Positions 1-14,570 of a stretch of 45,991 bases of DNA are shown here, piece after piece. A program made the position numbers and the translations under genes. Under the pieces are notes generated by a model. The model made no database searches. It was not told the origin of the DNA and was given only the letters and a program-made list of their open reading frames with translations. The first letter of the stretch is position 1. The number at the start of each line of letters is the position of its first letter. This DNA is from Glaciozyma antarctica PI12 (Eukaryota; Basidiomycota; Microbotryomycetes; Kriegeriales; Camptobasidiaceae): contig KZ627146.1 in assembly GCA_002917775.1 (NCBI GenBank), positions 724,087 to 770,077 on the forward strand, in the 5' to 3' direction.

Positions 1-1116
1 GTTCATATCAATTTGTATTTACCGTGTTGTCACCCTTGCTGCCGACTGGAAGTTCCGCAGGCCAACAGAGAGTCTCGCTCGCCTTCTCGCTCCAGTCCCC
101 TCTATCGCGCATCTTATCTCACCCATATCTGAACGGAGTTGCTCGCATAATGCGTGACAGCATACCGTTATTACGGAACGTTCTTCCAGTAGTAACAGCG
201 GAGCAGCAAGACTACGTGCGAAGGGAGAAGCTCAAGAATGTCGTCAAGTCAAGGTATGTTGTGGCAGTTCTCCTCCTCTCGACACTGAAGCCATGGATTA
301 TGCTTCCAGCAGAATATTGAACGAAGAAGGAAACAAAGATTACGCTTGACCAACCGACTGAGAGTGAGTAATAGCAAGGCGTCGCAGCGGGAGGAAGGGA
401 GAAATAATGCACGAATCATCCAGCCTAAGTTGTCGATGCCTGCAAGGTGGTGGCAGCTCCATATTGCTGGGGCCTCATCGTAACCGTCCATAGTAAGATT
501 GTGGACCCTCCGCATTCTCTCCCTCGATGGAAAGCAAGTCTCACACCATTTCGTGGGGCGCTCCCTCGCGGTTGTTGGGGACAGTGTCATGTGAGAGAAG
601 CGTAGAAGTTTGCACTTTACTTCTCCTGCTCTTCTTATTCAGACAGACAGAGTGTCCACAACGAGCGCTTCTCCGTCCCCGCTCGACTCTTGCTCTAGTG
701 GCCACCCAAAGCGCTTGTCCGCGGACTCTGTTCTCGCTTCCTTGCCAGTCCAAATCCCTGATTTTTGTCAGCAAGTTCTTGAGCTCACTGGCATCTGTCG
801 GAGACAACGACGAGGAGCGCACGTTCACCTCCCTCGCTGCATGACTGTGCATTTCGAAAAAAAAGTCGTGTTTGATTTCACTTGGCCCAATTCAAATCGA
901 AAGATGTTTATGAGCGGAGATGGGGTTGCTCCCTGTCTCTGACTCTACCATTCACCAGTCGCCCAGCTACACAGCTCACGTACCGACTAAGACCACAGCC
1001 AGCACCCATGCCTTCGCATCCACCACAAGGTACCAACAAAGCCTGGAAGCTGGTTGTTTCATCGAACCGCGAGCTGATCACTCGTAAACATTGCAGTCGC
1101 AACGGCACCGGCAGAG
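1..1116. other. 5' intergenic stretch, no gene assigned
   Basis: I see no supported gene here. Open frames exist on both strands, but none has the local intron grammar or a recognisable domain. The last part is presumably the promoter and 5' leader of the arsenite permease gene that starts at 1117. An upstream gene could end before or near base 1, and I cannot decide that from this window. Confidence 0.5.
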
Positions 1117-2938
1117 ATGCCTGTGTCCTCCAGCTCCTCCAACGCTGCGTCAGAGAAGACTCTCGAGCCGACTCCCACCCCCATTCAGTCCTCGCAGCGT
1201 GAGGTTTCTCCTCGCACCACCGATGGGCAGCCTCTGACCCACTTCGCAGCTCTGAAGCTCAAGCGCTTGAAGCTTGAAGGACCAGCTTCTAGCTCTCTGG
1301 ATCCTGCTTGCCATGGGAGTGGGAATCATTCTCGGCTACTTTGTCCCCAACACGGCCGTCGTCCTCGAGAAGGTCAAGTTCGTGGACGTCTCCCTTCCCC
1401 TCGGTACGTCCTGTCCCTATGCGGCACTCACACCCAAGCTCACCTCGCTCGCAGCCATCGCCCTTATTCTCATGATGTGGCCCATTCTTTGCCGCGTCTC
1501 GCCTACCTCTCTCGGACGCCTCTTCACTGGCCGCAAGATCTGGTACCATTTGGCGTTCTCGCTCTTTGTCAACTGGATCTTTGCGCCGCTGTTGATGGTG
1601 GGGCTATCCTGGGCGTTCCTTCCCGACAAGCAGGAGCTTCGCGAGGGTTTGATCCTCGTCGGCATCGCGAGGTGCATTGCGATGGTGAGTAGTTGTCGTG
1701 CGATCTGCGACGGATTGACGCTGATGCCTTGTCCACTAGGTGCTCGTCTGGACCGACATCGCTCAAGGAGACTCTGACTGTTCGTATCTCATCTTCTTAA
1801 ATTACCGAGCTCAGTACTGACGAACTTGCAACAACGCAGTCTGCGCCGTCCTCGTCGCCTTCAACTCCCTCCTCCAAATCGTCCTCTACGCGCCCTTTGG
1901 AATCCTCTACATCAACGTCATGGCCCCGGCTAGCGACCAAAACGACATCGTCATCTCGTACAGCACCGTTGCGAAGAGTGTCGCCGCCTTCCTCGGTTCG
2001 TCCCTTCGTTCGCATTCCCTCTGCAGGTGGTTCTGACTCTGCGCCTGCTTCTCAGGTATCCCCCTGGCGATGGCTTTGGTTACTCGCGGAGGTTTCTACC
2101 TCTTCAAGGCGCAGCACTTCTTCAACACCAAATTCCTCCCCTTCATCGGTCCTCTCTCCCTCATCTCCCTCCTCTTCACGACCCTCATCATCTTCGCCGC
2201 TCAGGGAAAACAGGTACGTTTGATCACCTTATCTCAGCCCGTGGCTTTGCTGAACGTTACGTCGCAGGTCGTCAACTCGATTACGGACGTCCTCCGAGTC
2301 ATCGCTCCCCTCATCGCCTACTTCACCCTCACGTTCTTCTCCGTTCTTCTGCTATGCAAGCACTACGGCGTCTCGTATCGTCTAACGACCGTTCAAGCGT
2401 AAGTTTTTTCGCTGCAGGAACTCTCGAGACCGAGGCTGACAAGCTTCCTCCCTCCTTTCTCCCAAAATCGTCCCTCCTCTGCCCTCCTCCCTCCTCCTGC
2501 ACTCTCCTTTCTCTCCCCCGCCACCTTTGCTCTTCATAGGTTCACCGCTTCCTCTAACAACTTCGAGGTACGTTACTTCACCGCATCCACGATCCGGCCT
2601 GAACGCTGACTCTCTCTATCTTTCAGCTCGCAATTGCTGTCGCCGTCGCATCATACGGTGCCGAGAGTCCTCAAGCTTTGGCAGCTACCGTCGGACCTCT
2701 CGTCGAGTACGTTTCTCGGCCAGGCTCTGTTCAACCAGCGCTGACACCCCTTCGCAGAGTTCCCGTTCTAATCAGTTTGGCGTACCTCCTCCTCTGGTAC
2801 CGCCGTCGGACAAACTGGGATATCGATACGCCCGCCGCGGTCGACGAGGGCAAGCCTATCACGGCGGAGACGGACGTGGAGAAGGTCGGAGGCGCCGAGC
2901 AGAGGAACGAGCAGGAGGTTGAGAAGGCAGTGGTGTAG
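1117..2938 (+). CDS. ACR3: Arsenite efflux permease, ACR3 family (9 exons, one apparent +1 frameshift)
   Basis: Predicted plasma-membrane permease of the BART superfamily that exports arsenite. Exons: 1117-1403, 1455-1684, 1740-1779, 1840-1995, 2056-2213, 2268-2398, 2540-2567, 2627-2706 and 2758-2938. Family signatures seen are LALWILLAMGVGIILGYFVPN in the first membrane segment (read as two adjoining pieces), MMWPILCRV with the conserved membrane cysteine, VLVWTDIAQGDSD, LVAFNSLLQIVLY and GPLVEVPVLISLAYL with its conserved glutamate. The exons total 1291 nt, one more than a multiple of three. The extra base lies near 1268-1273: the N-terminal part (HFAALKLKR) is in one frame and the first membrane helix in the next. 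Removing one A would give RLSLKDQLLALW, close to the usual family sequence, and about 429 residues. The intron at 2399-2539 (141 nt) is long for this window. Confidence 0.88.
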
Positions 2939-3320
2939 CTCGACTCTCCAGTGATTGTAGCCTACATAGATTAATTCGTTCAGTTCCAGGCATCGTCCCT
3001 GTCGTTCCATTTCGCGTCGTTCTGGTGTGCAAGCGAGACTGTTCACCGCGGAGGAGTCGCGGTCGACGAGGAGCTCACGCTTTCTTCGGCTGCCACCTCC
3101 GGGCTGTAGTCCAAGCAGAGCAAGCCCCGCATAAGCTGTTCGCTACTCAAAACCAGGAACAGACGTGAGCGAGAGAGAAGCGCTCTTCGCAGGCCAGCGC
3201 AGGCCCCCCGACGCCCAAGTCATTTCGCGGGAGGAGGTGCGTTGCCCTCTCCCTCCTCCCACTCCCTCACCTCTCTTGCGACCACAACCCAACCCCCACC
3301 AACCTTCCCTGCCTGCATCC
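2939..3320. other. Intergenic: ACR3 3' end and PRP16 5' leader
   Basis: These 382 bases separate two co-directional genes. The frame of PRP16 stays open upstream of its ATG at 3321 to about 3165, but no in-frame ATG is present there, so I treat the stretch as 5' leader. No other feature is seen. Confidence 0.5.
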
Positions 3321-8118
<4,798 letters not shown>

Positions 8119-8476
8119 GGTCTGTTTTCGATTATGTACAACTTTGAAGTCGTTCGCGCGAGTGGAGGTCGGCCAGCGAGAAGAGGAGCGAGCTGGCTGA
8201 GCCAAAGTTGAACTGGTGAAATATCGGAGTTTGAGTCTGTGAACCTCTCCAGCTTGAGCTTTAGGCTGGGAGGGTTGCTGCTGGCTGACTCTCACCTCCA
8301 AGAGGCTCCAACGAGAGCCGTTCGCCTGTAAACACTCTCCCTGTAGCTCCTTCTCTCCCCGGCCCAATCAACACCCCTCCGAACCTCGCTCGCCGAGTCA
8401 CTTCTCCCACCTCCCTCCCTCTCCGCCACTCCTCTCCCTTCTCCACCCCCGTCCACACCACCTGAACGCCACCACG
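8119..8476. other. Intergenic: PRP16 3' UTR and PRP22 promoter
   Basis: These 358 bases lie between co-directional genes. The last 130 bases are pyrimidine-rich, as is usual upstream of start codons in this window. I see nothing else. Confidence 0.5.
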
Positions 8477-11400
8477 ATGAGTAACGAGCTCGAGAAGCTC
8501 GAGGTCCTCTCCCTCGTCAACTCCATCACCCAAGAGCTCGTCAACCACACCGTGAGTCCCTCCTCTTCTCACCTCCCACCCCGCACGACACTAACGCACG
8601 AACGCAACAGGGACTAGCCGATTCTACTCTCGCTGAATTCCTCATCCACCTCCATGGCGAAGCGACCTCCCCCACCGACTTTAAAGCGAAATGCGCCCAA
8701 GTCGGCGCCGACTTTCCCGACTCGTTCCTCGCCTCTGTCGACAGGTTGATCCTGAGCATGCATCCCAAGTACAAGAAGAAGAAGGTCAAGGGGAAGAAGA
8801 GCAAGACGGCTGCGGGGAAAGCGGTGGAGGGGGAGGTGATGGATGAGGATAGGAAGAGGCAGATGCGCTTGTTTCCTGGGCTGGCGATGCCGGATAGCGA
8901 GTGGCAGCCGAGCTACAAGATGGATGACAAGGGGAAGAAGGAGAAGGTCCCTGGGATGGATCTGGGAGTGGACGACTTGATGGCGGAGCTCGAGGGAGTC
9001 AAGAAGCGCGTTGCGAATGGGGAGGTCGAGGAGGATGATCGGGATGCGAAGAGGAGGAGGGATGGGAGGAGCGCGTCGCCTGGGAGGAGGAGGGGGAGGA
9101 GTCCGGATTATCAGAGAGGGGGAGAGGGGAGGGATGGAGATCGGGGGAGGGACGCGGGGTATGGACGACCGGTGGGAGGGAGGGTCGGACCGAAGCGCGT
9201 AGACGACAAGCCCGTCATCTACAAGGTCTACCCTGGCAAGGTTGCGGGAATCAAGGACTTTGGAGCATTCGTCACGCTCGAGGGAGTCGCTGGTCGAGCA
9301 GAAGGTGCGTTCTCTCGTCCCCCCCTCTTCGTACGCGCACTAACGCCTTTCGTCGCGCAGGAATGGTCCACATCGGCTCAATCGGTACCGGTCGCATCTC
9401 CCATCCCTCCGACCTCCTCACGCGCGGCCAATCCGTCTTCGTCAAGGTCATGAGCACGGCGGGCGGTCGACTCTCGCTCTCGATGCGCGACGCGGACCAG
9501 AAGACCGGCGCGGACCTCACGCCTCATCTGCGCGTCAAATCGGAGGAGGAGATGCAGAATGCAAGTCGGCAAATGGCGGAGCGGGCAGCGAGTGGAAGCA
9601 ACGGCATCTCGCTTCGCAAGACGTTCGCGGACGACCACAAGACGAGCTCGGCGCGACGAATGACCTCTCCTGAGCGATGGGAGATCAAGCAGATGATCGC
9701 TTCGGGCGCCGCTTCTGCCGCCGACTACCCTGGACTCGACGAGGACTTTCTCTCCAACCCCGACGGGAACGGATTCGGGAGCTACAACGCCGGAGCCGAA
9801 GCGGACGAGGAACTCGACATCGAAATCAACGACGCCGAAGCTCCCTTCCTCGCCGGCCAGACGAAACGAGCCCTCGAACTCTCCCCCGTCAAGATCGTCA
9901 AAGCTCCCGACGGAGGACTCAACCGCGCTGCTCTCGCCGGAGCGTCGCTCGCCAAGGAGCGGAGGGAGCTCAAGGCGCAGGAAGCGGCTGAGCAGGCGGA
10001 TTCCGAGACGAGGGACCTCAATACGCCGTGGTTGGATCCGATGACGCAGAGTCATGAGCGGACGTTCGCGGCGGATGCGAGGGGAGTTGCGGCGGGGGAG
10101 AAGGCCAAGGACGTTCCTGCGTGGAAGAAGGAGACGTTTAATCAGGCGACGACGTTCGGCAAGATTACGAGCTTGAGCATTCAGGATCAGCGGAAGAGCT
10201 TGCCCATCTTCAAGTTTCGCGAGCAGCTTATCGAGGCGTTCAAGACGGTGCGTTCTTTCGTTTCGTGAGCTCGTCATTGGGAGCGAGGACTGATGCGCTC
10301 TTTGACTGCAGAACCAAGTCCTCGTCGTCGTTGGAGATACGGGATCGGGCAAGACGACGCAGATGACCCAGTACCTCGCCGAAGCCGGATTCGCCGACAA
10401 GCTCAAGATCGGCTGCACCCAACCTCGTCGAGTCGCCGCCATGTCAGTCGCGAAGCGCGTCGCCGAGGAGGTCGGTTGTCGACTAGGTCAGGATGTCGGC
10501 TACACGATTCGGTTCGAGGATTGTACGAGCCCCGAGACCAAGATCAAGTACATGACCGACGGCATGCTTCAGCGCGAGTGCTTGGTCGACCCCGATATGA
10601 CCCAGTACAGCGTCCTCATGCTCGACGAGGCGCACGAACGCACGATCGCGACCGACGTCCTGTTTGGATTGCTCAAGAGTGAGTTCTCGTCCTCCTTTCT
10701 CATGCGAAGAGGTACTGATGTTGCACCCTCGCAGAGTCTCTCAAGCGTCGCCCCGACCTCAAGCTCATCGTCACCTCCGCCACCCTCGACGCCGAGAAGT
10801 TCTCCGAGTATTTCTTCTCGTGCCCCATCTTCACCATCCCCGGACGAACGTACCCCGTCGAAGTCCTCTACACCAAGGAGCCCGAATCCGACTACCTCGA
10901 CGCCTCCCTCATCACCGTCATGCAGATCCACCTCTCCGAACCTCCAGGCGACATCCTCCTCTTCCTCACGGGACAAGAGGAGATCGACACGTCGTGCGAA
11001 ATCCTCTACGAGCGCATCGAAGTCCCTCGGCCCCAAAGTCCCTCGACCCCAACATTCCCTACCCATCTACTCCGCCCTCCCCTCCGAGATGCAGTCCAAG
11101 ATCTTCGACCCCGCACCCCCCGGAGCGCGCAAGGTCATCATCGCGACCAACATCGCCGAAACCTCGCTCACGATCGACGGAATCTACTACGTCGTCGACC
11201 CTGGATTCGTCAAGCAGAACGCCTACGACCCGCGATTGGGAATGGACTCGCTCATCGTCACGCCCATCTCGCAAGCTCAGGCGCGCCAACGGTCAGGACG
11301 AGCAGGGAGGACGGGACCGGGCAAGTGCTACCGCCTTTATACGGAGGCGGCGTACAGGAACGAGATGCTGCCGAACCCGATTCCCGATATCCAGCGGCAG

Positions 11401-12661
11401 AACCTCGCGTCGACGATTTTGGCGCTCAAGGCGATGGGGATCAACGACCTCCTCAATTTCAACTTTATGGACCCGCCACCGCAGCAGACGATGATTACCG
11501 CGCTCGAGAACCTCTATGCTCTTTCGGCGCTCGACGAGGAAGGTCTCCTCACTCGACGTGCGTTCCTCCCTCCCTCCTCGCTCGGGCGCGAAAACTGACT
11601 CGGACTTTCACAGTGGGACGCAAGATGGCCGACCTCCCTATCGAACCTCCTCTCGCCAAGATGCTCATCGCCTCGGTCGACCTCGAATGCTCGGAGGAGA
11701 TTCTCACTATCGTCGCCATGCTCTCGATCGGAGGCAGTATCTTCTACCGACCCAAGGAGAAGCAGGCGCAGGCGGACGCGAAGAAGGCCAAGTTTCATCA
11801 GCCTGAGGGGGATCACCTTACGCTGTTGACCGTGTACAATGGTTGGGCCGCGAGCAAGTTTAGGTGAGTCGTCTTTGAGAGTTTGAGAGTGGGAGCGAGC
11901 TGATGAGTGCGCGTTTGCAGTAATCCGTGGTGCTCGGAGAACTTCATTCAAGGTCGAGGGCTTCGGCGAGCTCAGGATGTGCGGAAGCAGCTTCTCGGGA
12001 TCATGGATCGGTACGTCTCTTTCGCGTGCGTTCTGAGCCGGGAGAGCAGGAGCTGATGCGTTGGTTCGCGCAGATACAAGCTCGACATCGTTTCGTGCGG
12101 GAAGAACTACAACCGCGTTCGACGAGCGATTTGCAGTGGCTACTTCCGGCACGCGGCGAAGAAGGATCCTCAGGAGGGGTACAAGACGCTCGTCGAAGGG
12201 TACATTGCCTCCCTCCCCGCCGTCCTCGCTCGGCGCTGATGATCTCGCTCGTAGGACTCCCGTCTTCCTTCATCCTTCCTCGGCACTGTTCAACCGCGCG
12301 CCAGAGTGGTGTGTCTACCACGAGGTACGTCGCTCTGCTTCCGCGCTCGAAGTTCGACTGACGCCTCTCCCGACAGCTCATTCTCACGAGTCGCGAGTAC
12401 ATGCGCGAAGTCTCAGCCGTAGAGCCAAAATGGCTAGTCGAAGTCGCTCCTTCGTTCTTCAAGATCGCGGACCAGAACACGATTTCGAAGCGCAAGAAGC
12501 AGGAGAAGATCGCACCGCTCTTCGATAAGGTACGTTTCGGTTTCGACTCCTTTTCCGGGATCGGGTGGCTGATGAGGGTTCTTTTGTAGTTCGCTGTGAC
12601 GCAGGATGATTGGAGGTTGAGTAAGATGAAGAGGGCGTCGAGGAGCTCGCAGACTTTCTAG
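8477..12661 (+). CDS. PRP22: DEAH-box mRNA-release ATPase Prp22/DHX8 with S1 domain (11 exons, apparent +1 frameshift)
   Basis: Spliceosomal DEAH ATPase that releases spliced mRNA from the post-catalytic complex. In order: a short N-terminal helical region ([23 protein letters not shown]), an RS/RG-rich linker (around residues 180-230), an S1 RNA-binding domain ([22 protein letters not shown] ... GRLSLSMRD, read as two pieces), Walker [15 protein letters not shown] in [12 protein letters not shown] in [25 protein letters not shown], motif [21 protein letters not shown]2 and OB-fold. Exons: 8477-8551, 8611-9304, 9361-10247, 10312-10678, 10735-11557, 11614-11863, 11921-12010, 12074-12199, 12255-12324, 12377-12529 and 12590-12661. 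They total 3607 nt, one over a multiple of three. The extra base lies at about 11017-11022: ILYERI is in one frame and [19 protein letters not shown] in the next, with no usable intron between. The corrected length would be about 1201 residues. Confidence 0.93.
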
Positions 12662-12859
12662 GGCGGGGGGTTGCGTGGGAAGCTTGGGTGACTGCAAGTA
12701 TTGCTGTATTCCTCGAGCGGTTGACTGTGAGATGGATTCTTGCTTGAGAGCTGCACGCTGCGTTCTTCGTATCCACGTCGAGAGCGAGACGAGTTCGAAG
12801 GACGTCGGCGAGAGGGCCGAGGTATTCTTCAAGCTCTGCACGATCTGTCTCGCGTTTCT

Positions 12860-13329
12860 CCTCTAGACTGTCTCGATATCCTCCCCAGTAAAGTCTCCAA
12901 GAGCAGGCGCAGGTACCGTCCCAAGAGCGAAGAGACTGGGCGGTTTGGCGACGCGTGCCTCTTCCGCCGCACTCCTCCCACCCTCACCTCTCTCGCCCTT
13001 CGCCGTCGACGTCCCCGACCCGTCGAAGGAGAAAACCCAGCGTTCCCAGTATCCGGCGTCCTCGCCGTCGTCCCTCACTCCCTCACCTCCCTCGACCTCG
13101 TCGAGTTCTACCTCTACCCCTCCCACCTCGCCACCTCTCCACCTGAGCAGGGAGATGCCCCCTTCGTCGCATTCGCTACGGCGTCGGTCCGATACCGGAG
13201 AGCGGGGTATATCCTGAGGACTCGGCGTGGTGGGAGCGAGAGAGGCGACGCTGGAGCGAGGTGGAGACGAGGGGAATATACGAGCTGTGTCTGGAGCTGG
13301 GGATAGAGTGCGAGCCGTGGTGGGAGTGA
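12860..13329 (+). pseudogene. Possible remnant of an F-box/LRR-like gene
   Basis: Weakly supported. One frame reads LTSLALRRRR, then HSLTSLDLVEFYLYPSHL, which resembles leucine-rich repeats. The next frame then reads RRIRYGVGPIPESGVYP and EDSAWWERERRRW, followed by a segment ending LGIECEPWWE and a TGA at 13327-13329. That C-terminal composition is typical of fungal F-box/LRR-like proteins. The two halves are in different frames, with the change somewhere near 13140-13180 and no convincing intron. I cannot place a start. The stretch from 12662 to about 12860 is PRP22 3' UTR or an unplaced 5' part. The opposite strand also has open frames, so strand and coding status are uncertain. Confidence 0.3.
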
Positions 13330-13423
13330 AGCAGTAACGCCTTGGACCAGTAACGCTGTCGTCCGAAGCAGATTGTTCGAAGCAGATACCGCGAGAACCA
13401 GAGCGAACCGGATCATTGCACGT

Positions 13424-14365
13424 TCAGAGCCGACCCTTGACCTCCTCGAGGTACTTCTTGAGCTCGCCCATATCAGCGGGCTTCGTGGGCCAGCCGATCA
13501 CAAGTCCTTCCTCGTCTGAGGCGCTAGGCTTGGGGATCACTGGAAGAAGGGAACGGGTCAGCGAGATGCACAGGTCTGAAGCGCGAAGGACGAACTGTGG
13601 AAGTGAATATGCTGCGTTGGGAAGGAAGTTAGCTTGTAGCCGCTGTGCTCAGCTGTGCTGGAGAGGAGGTACGTCGAGGTGCGAGATCCAGGTGCGCGAT
13701 CCTGCCGTTGTTCTAGGGAGGGAGAGAGGGAGTCCGTCAGCAAGGGGTCACCGAGTGGTGTCGTCTGGCTGCCAGCTGCATCGCTCCCACAAAGGGCTCT
13801 CCGCACTCACACCAGCAAGCTCTTCTCTCTCCGTATCCCTCCTCCAGCGTTGCTCCCCCACATCGCCTCGGCCCAGGCCGAACCCGTCGTAACCCGCCCA
13901 GCACAGACAAGCCGCTCACTCACCTGCAGGACGTTGTAGTCCACAGCTCCCACAGCCACCGCAAGCTTCTTCACAATAGGCAGCAGCTCGACGAGGTCCT
14001 CATCGGGGATGTCGTGGAGCTTGGCGCCGTGGTCTACGCGGCTCCGAATCAGCTTGCCACCTCGAACAGTTCACGGCGGGAGGACGCACACTTGGGGATA
14101 ACGAGAGCGTGCCCCTTGGAGATGGGTCCAATGTCAAAGAAGGCGAGCCTGTTGAGCGAGGCGAGCGCGTTGAGCGGAGAGCAAGTCGAGTTGCGGGGTG
14201 AGCTCACGTCTTGTCGGTCTCGATGAGCTTGAACGAAGGGATCTTGCCGCCTGGCGGTTCACTGTAATCAGAACTGTCTCCCTTCAGGTTCCCCAGCACT
14301 CGACACTCACTGACAATCTTGCAGAAGATGCAGTCCTCGTCGACCTTGTACGCGGGGGTCGTCAT
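13424..14365 (-). CDS. HNT1: HIT-family nucleotide hydrolase, Hnt1/HINT-like (7 exons, apparent 13-bp duplication)
   Basis: Histidine-triad protein of the HINT/Hnt1 branch, which hydrolyses adenosine 5'-monophosphoramidate and related nucleotides. Seen are CIFCKIV, SGKIPSFKLIETDKTLAFFD (in two exons), HALVIPKYHGAKLHDIPDED, NNGRIAH and the catalytic triad region HIHFHMIPKP. Exons: 14365-14311, 14250-14208, 14148-14090, 14033-13924, 13712-13673, 13611-13596 and 13539-13424. They total 439 nt, which is 13 more than the 426 expected for about 141 residues. A 13-nt direct repeat sits just before the HxHxH exon and throws the triad out of frame. The intron at 13923-13713 (211 nt) is the longest I reconstructed. 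Upstream of the ATG the frame stays open and encodes a mitochondrial-type presequence without an AUG. The gene shares a short promoter with the flavin monooxygenase. Confidence 0.88.
13677..13702. repeat. 13-bp near-perfect tandem duplication in the HIT gene
   Basis: AGGTGCGAGATCC at 13677-13689 is followed directly by AGGTGCGCGATCC at 13690-13702, with one mismatch in 13. It lies in the fifth exon of the HIT gene. Without one unit the exon is 27 nt and joins NNGRI(S/A)HLD in frame to HIHFHM. Confidence 0.8.
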
Positions 14366-14570
14366 TTGAGGCTTGGGAGCAGTGAGGGCGGCGGGGGCGC
14401 TGGAGAAGTGGCGGGCGAGGCTAGTGATGCGGCGGAGAGAGGACAGCTTGGAGAGAACTCCTGGTCGAGTGGGCGGGGGAAAGGAGAGAGAGGCGCCGAG
14501 CTCCGAGCTCCGTCGTCTGGTTGTTCTCCCTCCTCCTCCAGCTTCCCCGACTTTTACCCACGGATTCAGG
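14366..14570. promoter_or_regulatory. Divergent promoter of HIT gene and flavin monooxygenase
   Basis: Only 205 bases separate the two divergent ATGs, so both genes must share promoter sequence. Reading towards the HIT gene, the frame is open through most of this stretch and includes SLRRITSLARHFSSAP directly before the annotated ATG. The 5' leader may therefore be partly translated. Confidence 0.6.

Noticed and set aside
9378-10442. Long open frame (354 codons, minus strand) opposite PRP22
   Set aside because: It covers the S1/helicase exons of a clear gene and crosses its intron without any sign of its own splicing.
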